From Stenopsyche tienmushanensis (lineage: Eukaryota; Arthropoda; Insecta; Trichoptera; Stenopsychidae): 64,000 nucleotides of DNA. The stretch covers positions 186,001 to 250,000 of the forward strand of contig WACJ01000070.1 in the NCBI GenBank assembly GCA_008973525.1, in the 5' to 3' direction. The notes below the pieces were generated by a model that saw only the letters and a program-made list of their open reading frames with translations, made no database searches and was not told the origin of the DNA. Numbering within the stretch: the first letter of the stretch is position 1; the number at the start of each line of letters is the position of its first letter. Positions 22,921 to 33,538 of this stretch are shown here, in pieces. A program made the translations under genes and the position numbers.

Positions 22921-24164
22921 ACCATGTTGGCGCATATTGGTCTGGTGAAGTGAAAAGGGACCGTGGGGATGGGGAGATCTAATAATCTTTGAATGCAAAT
23001 AATGTTAGTCGAATCGACTTAAATTAAATATTATACTTTAAATTCTAAATGGCGCTTAAATTTAGATAATGTAACGGATGAGACATTTGGGGAGCCTCTG
23101 GTGCCCCCCGCTTTGTAGCTACGATAGTAACATTGGCATTGCGTAAGTTTAAGCGCTCATATACGCCGACTATGGGGTGCACAAACGAGTATACGCGGTT
23201 TTGTTTACACGCGCGATAATGTTTCGGCGGAATTGTGTGTCGCGGGTGCGTGGGCGCCCCCTCGCGGCAGCGCCCCTGTACAGCGAGCCCGCTGCGCGCG
23301 TGTTAGGCACTTTCCGGTGTGTTCGGCGGGATACGCTTTCCCCGTGTTATTTATTGAGGAAGCGAAGCTCGAATTCGAATAAACGCATTGGTAAAATGTA
23401 GCGCTCTCAATAATGGCGTAATATGAAGATAATGGATGGGCCCAGTAAACAATTGAGCACCACCAGACACGCCGAGAACTATATTATTTAGTGTGCTTCC
23501 ACAAACGTGTATACGTGTTTTTGTTCGGGGGGGCCTTTGTTTGATAATGTGCTTTTATCAAAATGGCTTTAAATTTTGAATTTACATGCTCGATGTGTTT
23601 TGAAAAACACAATGGAGCTTAGCAACAAAATGGAAATTTCAGATTTTAGACCATCAACAACTACGCTTCATCTATTCCATATTTCACATGGGTTCGCTTT
23701 TTTTACAGGTATATTGAAATATGATTTTAACAAAAAATATGTTTCAAAGCCATATGATCCCTTTTACTCACTCCAACCAGTTGTCTATTCATCAATATAT
23801 GGTGATGTTAAAATGAACAAATATTGATGAAGTGAACTAGTTCCTGGGATTTTATTATAAATATAAGTAGTTTAAATCCAGACTGCAAAAAAAGGCACTC
23901 TACCAACAAATTTGGAAGATCGAATACGAGGGTAGTCTACTCTGAAAAAGTCTACTCCTTCAGTCTACTTCGAGTAGCCATATGCGCTCTAAGCGCAGGG
24001 GAGAAGCTAGATATATTTTCTAACTTAGAGCTAGATAAAATAAATGAGTAAGATAGATAAATATATAGGTTTTATGGGTGGGAGAAGTATAGTCTCGCTC
24101 GCGACTTATATAAATTAGTCTCTAGAAAGATTTAGATTAGTCTAAAAGAAGACGGAATGGCTAC
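22921..24164. other. Intergenic DNA flanking a CpG-rich island
   Basis: Apart from the island at 23150-23405, this is AT-rich DNA with scattered short frames and no recognisable gene. About 23930-23990 contains repeated 'gtctact' words of no clear meaning. Confidence 0.4.
23150..23405. promoter_or_regulatory. CpG-rich island, possible promoter or first exon
   Basis: The block is unusually dense in CG dinucleotides for this window ('gtgtgtcgcgggtgcgtggg', 'ctcgcggcagcgcccctg', 'gctgcgcgcgtgt'). It ends near 'acgcattggtaaaatg', which contains a GT usable as a splice donor. A 74-codon plus frame covers it without any known motif. It could be a promoter with a non-coding first exon of a gene outside the window; this is inference. 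Confidence 0.3.
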
Positions 24165-24285
24165 AAGCTCTGTGTGTCCAACTGGTCCGCTTCTCGGACC
24201 GCTGACATGACAAATGAGCGACTCACGATCGGATAACGTGCCTTAATATCCATAGAACATGGTCTGCGTCCAAACAATAAGACTG
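24165..24285 (+). repeat. Dispersed repeat, partner of 18425-18540
   Basis: The block carries 'tgtgtccaactggtccgc', 'ggaccgctgacatgacaaat' and 'cgatcggataacg', which match the reverse strand of 18425-18540 in the same order. No coding sequence or terminal repeats were recognised. Confidence 0.5.
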
Positions 24286-25974
24286 AAAAGAAGGATTGGC
24301 TTCGAAGAAGTCAAAGACAGTTTATACTAATTAGAAAAAATGTATTGTTTCATCATAAGTATGCCGAGCTAAAAGAAGACTATGTTGGGAAATGACGATG
24401 TTTTTTTCTATATTTTTTTATATTTTCTTTATTAGGTTGGGTACTTCTAAAACCAAAACAAACGAAACTTAGATAAAAAGCTATTGGTTATAATAATGAC
24501 AATACAGTTTTTCGTATCTCTCTATATAATTATATTTATTTGTGACATAATGATGACTTATGGTTAAATTACAACAAATGTTTAAATTAATTTTGGACAA
24601 CAATATTAAAATTGCATCCTGAAATGCGAAATTGATGTAATTTGATCACGAATTTTGTGACTTAGTCAGCGTCGAATTTCAATACGATGTCGAAAAATAT
24701 AAGGCATCTAAATATTTGCTTATTTTGTACGTATAATAAAAGTATGTTATCGCATGCAAATTGCTATGAGGATCGAATATTATTGAAATCTGTTTGTAAC
24801 GAGACGCGGTTCAGGAAACACGTGTTTGTTGTTATTATGTTATTATTGATAAAATCTCATTCATTGATTATAAATGTAAAGATGTTATTAATGAAATAAG
24901 GCCATTTTCATACATTTGGTCAATAATTTAGGAGCATTTTCAAAGTATTCAAAGAATTAAATAATGAAGGAATATGGGTTCACTATAAATTATGGCTAAC
25001 CATTTAAAGCCGTGACGAATAATTTGTATAGTTCGCTTAGAAAATTTGTTTATTTTCGGATTCAAAAACAGCAATGAAAAGGTACATTTTTATAACGTGA
25101 AATTGAAAAATATTTAAAAATGAAAAAGTCAATTAAATCACATAATTATATTATGTACATCTTGAACTATGAATATTTTTACTTGGGAAAATATTTCCAA
25201 GTTGTGCATATCACATAATTTTTTCACATTGCATACATGCCGCTCTTTCGAGGGGTGGAAAAAATGTATTCCGTTTTCGCTGCCTTCATTGCATTTTTTA
25301 AATTCGAATTCCTTCCCGTACAATAAGCCGTTTTTTCAAAATTAATTTCGCAAAAAAAAAAATGTTTTCCCCACAGAGCTGTCTTTAATTATGAAGCGTT
25401 CCTGCGTTGAGTTTATCAAAACGGTAAACGTACCAATTTAGTCAAACGTGTGCGGTGAAAATGTTCATAAGAAGAACATAAAGCGCTTAATTAAGCCCGC
25501 ATACGTTCGATACTCAAGCCGAGTTGAAAAAGTTGCAGCTTTACTCGCTCATTGCCATCATAAATATAAGTTTTAATTGGCATTCAAAAGGGGGAGGCAT
25601 CGTGGGGTGGGGCTGGATTGCAGAGTGCTAGAAATAAGCCGAGTTCACTTTTCATTGGATTTACAAACAAACAGGCCGCGGCATTATGCGGATAATGAAG
25701 TCACCGTTGTTACTCGAGCGCCTCTTTTGTGGTTACACCACTGTGAATGCCTTTCAAACTTGCCTCATTCAAGACGTTGCCTAAGTCTACCTATTTTTGG
25801 GGAGACCTGCGAGTTTGTTCGTATCTAATCCCTGAAATATTGATGTACTTATTAAAAAGAAGCTGTACATATGCGAAGAATGTCGAGCTAATTTAGCGTT
25901 GAGCTTTCCTTTTCAACATCCCCCCGATGAGACAAAACACCATCATTCATCGGTAAGAGTATGGAATACACCGT
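24286..25974. other. Intergenic DNA, no gene recognised
   Basis: It is AT-rich to about 25380. The part at 25380-25830 is somewhat richer in G+C and has an 83-codon plus frame with no known motif. I see no splice structure or element ends. Confidence 0.4.
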
Positions 25975-26065
25975 GCTTCAAGTGACTCCCCGGTACGGTC
26001 TCCGCAGCCCAATAACGCGACAATCGGAGGTTGTCGTAGCGTCGAAGGCAACGCATAGGACTTGA
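25975..26065 (+). repeat. R8 repeat, diverged copy
   Basis: It shares the order of words 'gtctccgcagcccaataa', 'gcgacaatcggaggttgtcg' and 'aaggcaacg' with the copies at 8140-8250 and 51008-51105. No reading frame is shared by all three copies. Confidence 0.45.
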
Positions 26066-26694
26066 GATTACAAATGACGTTTCCTAAATTCAAAAAGTTC
26101 AATTATATTCCAATATTCGTTGAAAATCATTAGAAACAATTAATAAATTAATTTTAATTTGATGTTTTGGTCACCAAATTTATAACCCATTATATATACA
26201 AATCATATTACAGCAACATATCTATTAATCCAGATAGGTTTATTGTCTTTGAATCTTTTTTGCTATATTTTATTGCCATACTATTCAATTGATGATACTA
26301 GTAAAGATCTTACAAAAACTGTTTTGATTACTTCTTCAAAATTCACTTATCTATTGAACAAGAGTTTCATATATGTTCTATAAAATTTGTGAAAAACTTC
26401 TCTCGCGATGCTAATATTAAGGCACCATTGAATAAGCAATGATATATCGTTGATGATATATCATTATCCGACACTAAAACAGTTAAAATAATCAATCAAT
26501 CAATGTAGTAAAATATTCTTAATTTTAAGCTACCTGCACTGTATGCTCCCGCACAAAAAGTGTTAATAGCAATACAGACACTGATATTTTTATGGATGTG
26601 TAATTTAAAATAATATATGTTAATATATTAATATTTGAAGTGAGAATCATTCAGTCTCCAATAAGACAACATCATAATATAGGGTCCCACTTCG

Positions 26695-27300
26695 GCTCAC
26701 CCAGATGCACCTGACATCATGGACCCACCGACTTATCCCGATCATAAGTCGGTGGAGGATCTGGGAAAACGATGAAACAACCTACCGTTTGACTCGAGTG
26801 CTCACAGGGTGCTTCGGTGTGTATCTAAAGCGAATTGGCAAAGAACCATCCGCAACGTGCCATCACTGCCAAGAGGAGGTCGACGACACAGAGCACACCA
26901 TCATTAGCTATGAGGCTTGGGCACCCCAGAGAAAATTGCTGAAACAAGCACTCAGGGTAGCCGAGCTCAATGTCGACAACATGGTCCACAGCACGATGGA
27001 AAGCAAGAAGAACTAGGACCTTTGGCGCGAATACGTAGAAGAGATTCTGAGCGCCAAAGAGGGCAGTGAAAGAGAAAGACGCAGAGCGCCTCTCCAACAA
27101 TAGAATAGAGCCAATCACCTAAGGCCAGACTCCCTGTCCTTCTAAAGCAATGCGGAAAACAATACCAGGGGGACAGAAAAGGACAAGGGAGGGGCTTAGT
27201 GGGTACAGTTCTACACTATCCGCGAAGGGTGTCTTGGCCTGTAAGAGCTCATCCGTGGAATACCGTTGGTGCGAAAATTCCCCTCCCACGGGAAAAAAAC
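26695..27300 (+). mobile_element. R1-like LINE, 3' end of ORF2 and 3' UTR
   Basis: The plus frame (26705-27016, then past one stop to about 27105) reads 'HRLIPIISRWRIWENDETTY', 'RLTRVLTGCFGVYLKRIGKE', then 'CHHCQEEVDDTEHTI'. This is the C-terminal zinc-knuckle region of R1-clade non-LTR retrotransposons, downstream of the reverse transcriptase. The last zinc ligand, normally Cys in a (E)CP.W word, reads Tyr ('SYEAW'). After the coding end comes a GC-rich 3' region with 'gaggggcttagtgggtac' and 'cccctcccacggg', typical of these elements. The 5' side is truncated near 26690, the usual fate of LINE copies. Confidence 0.8.
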
Positions 27301-27574
27301 CACCAAAAAGACACCAATATGGTAATGTTTGAAATAATAGCATTTGATAACTTAATAAAAAATTCACAGTAACAACAAAACAACATCGCTAATACATACC
27401 AGATAATTAATCGATGCCCTCTCTTGCTAAACGGGATTTGATCCCACAGATTTTGATGCTCACTGATGAACTTTCTCAAATACTTGTGTCATTAAGCATC
27501 AGCTGGAATAGCACAGTAAGTCGTCAAAGTAATTGAGATCTTTGATGATCACTACTTATGCTGGGAGTTTTATT

Positions 27575-27625
27575 ATGCAAGGGCTCCCGCTTCAGCTCAC
27601 CCAGATGACACGTCACCCACGTACT
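27575..27625 (+). mobile_element. Small second fragment of the R1-like LINE
   Basis: The words 'gctcccgcttcagctcaccc' and 'agatgacacg' repeat, with changes, the sequence just before the larger R1-like fragment at 26680-26715. Only about 50 bp is recognisable. Confidence 0.35.
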
Positions 27626-28869
27626 CGAACTGCATCATTGAAAAACGGAAAACGTGATCATTAATACAGCATGAATTGTGTCGATGCCAGTTGATTTCCT
27701 TGTAATTGATTGAAGATAATATTTATGGGTATATTATGATGTGTTTTTGGCATATTTTGCGGTTCTTCCAATAAGAGATCGATGTGGGACGAAAAGTAAT
27801 TGTCAATTATTTGCATGTCATCGACTTTTACTTGCATAAACTATGGTAATGTTTGAAATATCTTATTTATCGACTTACCGTTGGCACATATATATAATAT
27901 GAAAGTGTTAAATTTACCAATTATTTTTATGCGCCATTTCAATTTTAAATGCTTTTTTGCACATCCCGTTTAAATTGCTAGGTTTAAATAAATTCGCTGA
28001 TAATTGTCCAGAATAAAGTCTCGCATTAAAGCATGAATTTGCAATGATAAATAAATAAATAAATAAATTTGGATGCCAGCGCAAGCTTCCGAGGGCGCTC
28101 GTATTAGAGGTACATTACGCCGTGTAGGGGAGTAAATTGCTACCCCGCTGTAAGGGAACTTAGTATCTAATGTGTTGAGTAAATCATTTAGTCGCTTATT
28201 CTTACCAGGAATGTTGATATATTTACGTATCATATTATAGCTTACCGAGCTTAATAGAGCTATAACATTTAATGCACCATTTTCTATTATTTTCGTAAAT
28301 TGCGCCATTTACGCGCCTTATTGCCGAACCTGTTGTATTTTATGCTTTAAAAACACATTATTCATCTGCTTCGTTATACGCCTTCTTCGATGCGACTTTG
28401 ATGAGGGGGTGTGTAATCAAAGGCGTGTTCAATTACACACTGCTAACGGAGAAATTAACACAAATTAAGAGTGTTAAATATGCGCCCTGGGTGCTTGAAT
28501 TCGGGGGTGTGGAATTCTATTCACGTATTTGATAATTGTTATGAGGATTTGTTGGGACGGAATTAATGCATGTAATAATGTGAGAATAATATGAAAACAC
28601 ATTTTAGCATTGAAATGGTCGAAAAACCACCCCAACGATATCTTCGAGTGACATTCAAATATAACCCGGAATTTTGATTTTTTTAATCACAATCCTAACA
28701 TAAACGTTTGCCACTCCAATACTACCATGAGTGAGCGAGAAGTAGCATCCTCTGTTGCGCAACGCGTTTTTATTTGTTTTTTTTTTTTTAAAACGAAGCC
28801 GTAAAATTAAGTAAAATTTAAGAAATAGTTTGGTCATGTCGCTGTTAATGACTCATGTGTTTCGAATTA
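27626..28869. other. Intergenic DNA with (ATAA)n and a moderately GC-rich block
   Basis: An 'ataa' microsatellite lies at about 28048-28070. About 28060-28320 is open on the minus strand for 112 codons ('MAQFTKIIENGALNVIALLS' at its start). I recognise no domain, and the frame runs into the microsatellite, so I do not call a gene. Confidence 0.4.
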
Positions 28870-30262
28870 AAAGTTCCGTAAATGTCGAGATATTGTGCAA
28901 AATGAAAGTCATACACGGCGTCCTGCAGCGAGCATCAATGAAAACAACATTCAACTCATGAGTAAGCTAATTGAAGACGATCGTCGCATTACAATCATTA
29001 ATAATAGTATTGGAAGTGTTCATACCGTTGTATCGGATCATCTTGGATATAGAAAAATACCAGCAAGGAACCCACACATCTGCTCAGTGAGACACAAAAG
29101 AATGTAGAGAAATATATTTCTCAGCGATTTTAAATCACCACGAAGAAGAAGATAAAGCTTTGAGTTCACGATTATAACCCAGAAAACATGAGATTAAGTA
29201 TAGAATGGAGAAAATGTGCCAATCAAGGCAAACACTCGTTTGCTGGAAAAGTGATAGCTACAAAATAATTAAATCGATCCGAGCTATCTTTCTTTTACCC
29301 AGGTGGGTGTTAGACTCCACGATGCCCACCCATAAAACCCTAGGAGGGGGAGCCAATCCTAAGCCTAGGTTGAACCTCTGGGGTAACGATGTGGAGTAGA
29401 GGTGCGCGAAAGCAGCCTCATCGCTTTGCTCATCATACGCTGCTGGGATAGTCCAGCTAACATGAGTTGGGTGGGCAGGTCACCATGTGCTGTGTACCCA
29501 CACAGAATAGAACAGCCGATTACAGTAGTTGGTGGAGACTGCATCAAAGGCTCACCACTATACTCAACAGCCTAGGCAAACAGGGAAGAACGGCTTTAGG
29601 ATGTTCGAACAGTGACTCGTCTCCGTGGCTAGGTACTAAGAATGACCGAACCGATACGAGTACCATAGGGAAGGGGTAGCCCCTACAGCTCGTCATCTGC
29701 TGTAGTCCCCTTAAAACTGAGGTTAAACTCATGGTGGCAGTGAATCCGCGGAAGGAAATCCCTTGAATTTAGTATAACCTTAGTCCTTCCTCCTTAATCG
29801 CACCTTCGGGTGCATATGGTCTGAAGCTGGTCTTTCCACGGAAACCTCGCCTCCTCTGGAGGGCGCGGAGCAAAAGGGGTGGGCGCCTGGATACTCCGCG
29901 CTTAGCGTTTCTTATAGGGTTAAAGGATCAGTGGAAGACACCCAGTGTGTGGCTAGTCCGGGGTAACCCGGAACAGATCATACAGCAGCGCAAGAAATGG
30001 GTTCGACTTATAATGAACCCCCAATCTAGTCAGTCACTGTCTGAATGTCTGTCGTCTTATCCTTCTTTTGCGTGACAATGCTTTAACTCGTGATAAGCTC
30101 ACCCAATTACACTGGAAATACCTACATTACAGTCCAGAATTGACCTTATGTTTATAGAGACATTAGGAGGGCAACGATTTCATGACAACGCTGCGGTCGA
30201 ACAATACGTGCGCAACTGGTTTTCGGAGCACCCGCCTTCTTTTCTTCCATGAACTATGAAGA
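28870..30262 (+). mobile_element. Mariner remnant split by a GC-rich insertion
   Basis: The first part (28870-29296) reads 'SHTRRPAASINENNIQLMSK', 'LIEDDRRITI' and 'SVHTVVSDHLGYRKI', the DNA-binding half of a SETMAR-type mariner transposase. Further on is 'HDYNPENMRLSIEWRKCANQ', from just after the first catalytic Asp. The second part (30063-30262) resumes with 'LLRDNALTRDKLTQLHWKYL', holding the second catalytic Asp. Then come 'HYSPELT' in place of the usual YSPDLAPSD, and a tail 'RFHDNAAVEQYVRNWFSEHP'. A foreign 766-bp block lies between. Stops and shifts show it is inactive. Confidence 0.85.
29297..30062 (+). mobile_element. GC-rich insertion of unknown class inside the mariner
   Basis: The block differs sharply in composition from its surroundings and interrupts a mariner reading frame. 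A 7-bp direct repeat, ttctttt, flanks it (29290-29296 and 30063-30069), which could be a target duplication. It has neither terminal inverted repeats nor a poly(A) tail. Possible RNA structure is plain: GGTGGG with CCCACC near the start, a CTACAG/CTGTAG stem near 29690, and GCACC-TTCG-GGTGC at about 29802-29815. From about 29775 a plus frame without ATG stays open for about 97 codons to the stop near 30072 ('LLWRARSKRGGRLDTPRLAF', 'GNPEQIIQQRKKWVRLIMNP'). I do not recognise the protein. A retroelement UTR or a short non-autonomous retroelement is the best guess. Confidence 0.5.
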
Positions 30263-32629
30263 AAAATAAGATACCCAATATTGAAGACAAAATGACATTC
30301 GAATTTTGTAACGATTACTCAGTGCTTAACTGGGTGAGTGTGTCAAATTGTCCTTCTGTATCCATAAGTAGTGTGCATTGGTATTTTAAAGACTGAGCTG
30401 TAATTTCAGAAGACAATGAAAAATTGGTGTCAGATATTTGTTAAAAAATAACAAACATTTAACTCTTTAGATATTGAGCAACGATATAGTGTCGATTGTA
30501 AAACTAGCTTGAATTGCTAACTACGATCGCCATTGGCTCATTGATGGCTTCAAAATGATCGCATATGAATAGTTTCTGTGCGTCAGGATATCAGTATTTA
30601 ATGTAGCACGTCTTGCTCATATGTCAGCGTGATCAAACAAGAAAGAGAAAGATACCAAATAAACTTTCATCTTGTGAGTTATGTGGGTTGGTTTCGGGAC
30701 CTTTCTTCTCAGCAAGTGTTGAATTTTTGAGAAGGGAGGGGGTATTTTAATAATTTTGTCTTCTCTCTCGTTTACAAAAGTAAAGGACTCATCGTCTAAA
30801 GTTTTGCAGCTTGAACTTTATTTTGAAACTATGACAAAGCAAATGTTGAGCCAAGATAAAAAAATATAGTAATCTTTCAGAAAGGTTTAACTTTGGATGT
30901 TAGTCAAAGCGACTAAAATATTTTTTGTTAACTTAAAAAAAAGATTGGCATATTTTTGTAAGATCCATATGAAATATGTTTTAAATATTATATAGAAAGT
31001 TGACTTATTTTATTCGATAAATGTGCTTAAATAAGAAAATTATTTTATGCAAGTTATTGCTCTTAAGTACATTTGGGCTTGCTTTGATGCATGTAATATT
31101 ATCAAAATAAATTAGGTAGTATTTGTTTAATGTCTTCCCAGAACATGCTTCGTCAGTTGCCCATCTGCCGGGAAAGTGCGGGATCTTCAATGCAGGTAGT
31201 TCGAAAAACCACTCAGAGGCATTACGTGCATTTGGGTCGGGCAGGTAAATTACACGTGTAATATTAATTAGAGGGTGCATCGCAATTAAGGCGACCAAGT
31301 TTTCACATTGAACAAGCCATTAGTTACAAGGTGGGCAGGAGGCGAAAAAAGTCGCATGACAAACGGCGGGCGGCGGCGGTGTCGTGGTAATGCGGACGTA
31401 TGATTGCGCTTTACGAATTGTGCCTCGGTAGGCGGAAGCAGGTTGGGTTTTTATGCAGTGACCCTAATGTTGGCGAATGCAATAAAACAGATACACTAAG
31501 CCACTACATTACACTGTCGCTATAAATTATTTTAGCACGCTCCACTTGCCAGCTTCCTCGCGGACCAGCTTGCTGCGCTCACTGCACTTACTGCTCTTCC
31601 TAATAAATGCCAAGTTTTTACCTGCCCCTTTGAAAGTGCTGGATAAATGTGGAGCTCGTGATAAATTTCATCAAATTTTGCACAAAAACAAATCGGAACG
31701 AGTTAATGTTTTAGAACAACACACAAATGACCGTTCACACACTTTTGCGTGTTTGCGTCTAATCGATATTTATTGGTTCAATTTCTATATATGTCAGGTG
31801 ATATCTGATTGAATAGGACATGAAAATGATATGTTATATTCGTGTTGATTTTATCAGCTAATTTAAATCACGGACTATAGCAGCATTTGGCGTTTATTCG
31901 ACTTTTTCATAGATATGATCTGAGTACATTTGTATGGGCAAATCTTAAGAAGAGCATATTGACAATATTTAAAAAAAAGGATTTATTTCGGTGGATTACC
32001 TTCTTCATATGGTTAAGTTAGGCTAGGATTATTTTAATATGAATTTAAGTTAACAGCTAAATAATCATTCATTCATTAGTGATAATAAAATTATTGCTGC
32101 TAATTCAATCACTCATAGACGTCTGTGTATCTGATATGGTGTAGATAACGAGTTTACTTTTATCTGTTGGTGAATTAATGAGGTTTAGAGTCTACTAAAA
32201 AAGATACAACTAAATGCACAAACCTCTCTAGTCGATGCGTTAGCGATAACTGACATGTAACGACACGCTCTCAAAATAATTGATTACTTGTGGGTCCCCC
32301 TAATATGTTGATTTTTTGCACTATATGGATTCAAAGCGGAGACTTAAAGCAGGGGTTTGAACCGGAACTGAACCGATAAAAACGTTATTATTGCCGGAGT
32401 GAAAATCCGAACTGAACTGATTCAAAACAATATGCAATTCACAAAAGCGTGTTTGATTTAATTGTTACAAGGTGCGGGATTTTCATGAAAATATATTCAA
32501 TATACAATCTATCTGAAAGTATTTTTGCTATTTTATCTCTTATATTTATTCTATGTAAGTTGTTAAAATAAAGTATATCGTAGGCTAAATATTATCTCTA
32601 CGTAATGTAGCTGTTAATCTGTGCAGATT
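30263..32629. other. Intergenic DNA, no gene recognised
   Basis: It is mostly AT-rich. About 31310-31560 is richer in G+C ('ggcgggcggcggcggtgtcg'). An 'aaccgg' repeat piece related to 14615-14935 lies at about 32340-32430. Short frames on both strands match nothing known. Confidence 0.4.
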
Positions 32630-32840
32630 AACACCGACATCTTCCGTCTCTCTTTAGACGTAATATGTCAATTGCCGTTGCGGACATTAAGCGCCTAAAA
32701 GAACGATATCAATCGCTTCTTGCGCATGCACTGTTGTCGATCGGGTGGTGAAGGGCAGAAGATGAGAGTCGTCAGAGTCATCGGATAGCCTTGGCAGCGG
32801 GAGGTCGTCCCTCCTGCAGCCAGATCTCTCTTTCTCTATC
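32630..32840 (+). mobile_element. LTR fragment directly abutting a second LTR
   Basis: It aligns to the 5' and middle parts of the adjoining LTR: 'accgacatcttccg', 'cgcttcttgcgcatgc', 'tagccttggcagcgggaggt' and 'tgcagccagatctctc'. It has a deletion and ends at 'tctatctgtag', where the next LTR begins with the same TGTAG. Confidence 0.7.
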
Positions 32841-33525
32841 TGTAGCATGGGCGATTTATCATCCCCGCATAGTAGCGACATCTTACATTTCTCTTCAGGT
32901 GCAATGTGCTATTTTAACAGCGCCATCTCTTGTGGCCCTGCGGAGACATTGCACCTGCTTACCGACCGATCGCTTCTTGCGCGTGCATCGTTACCGGTTG
33001 GGTAGTGACGCGCAGGAAGCGGGAGTCGGGAGAATCGTCGGTTAGCCTTGGCTGTGAGAGGTTGTCCCTCCTGCAGCCAGACCTCTCTCTCTCTATCTGT
33101 AGTGCGGAATAAATATTTATCTTGCGAAGAGAATCTTTCCATTCGACGCCCTTCGTATTCCCATCCATTCGTCCAGCAGCATCACAGCTCGATAAAAGAA
33201 CGGATCCGTGCGGTAGCGCGGCCATCCCGACGAGCATGTGGAGGCGGGGAGCCGTCCGGGGACTCTGCCTCCGAGAGCGCCCCCGCCTCAAACGTTACAG
33301 CTGCGGGAAGACGTTCTTTGTGTTCTCCGCCATCAATAAATAAATCAGATATAGCAATAATGTTTCTATTTGGCACCCGTCTACCTCTATTCCATCGCTC
33401 GGCTACTTAACGAATCAAGAGAAGAATTAACCAATGTGCAAGTGCGGCTATCTTTGCGAATACGTAGGAGTGGAGAACGGCCCGGGGATTCTGTCATGAG
33501 AACACCCCCGCTTCACTATGTTTCA
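32841..33525 (+). mobile_element. LTR of a Ty3/gypsy-type retrotransposon
   Basis: The unit starts TGTAGCATGGGCGATTTA and ends in TTTCA, giving the TG...CA form of an LTR over 685 bp. The same start appears at 46769 on the minus strand. One base after its end is a primer-binding site (33527-33538), so this is a 5' LTR followed by the start of an internal region. No gag or pol frame follows: the internal part is lost within about 80 bp. Element class is inferred from the tRNA-Leu priming site and LTR form. Confidence 0.7.
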
Positions 33526-33526
33526 T

Positions 33527-33538
33527 TGGTGTCAGAAG
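33527..33538 (+). other. Primer-binding site for tRNA-Leu
   Basis: TGGTGTCAGAAG begins with the TGG complementary to a tRNA CCA end. It matches the complement of the 3' end of animal tRNA-Leu (…CTTCTGACACCA). Its position one base after the LTR end is as expected for priming of minus-strand synthesis. Confidence 0.65.

Noticed and set aside
27970..28308. 112-codon minus frame
   Set aside because: The 3' part is translated from an (ATAA)n microsatellite and the 5' part has no known domain.
33048..33410. Several overlapping frames in both strands of the LTR
   Set aside because: LTRs are non-coding; the frames come from its G+C-rich composition.
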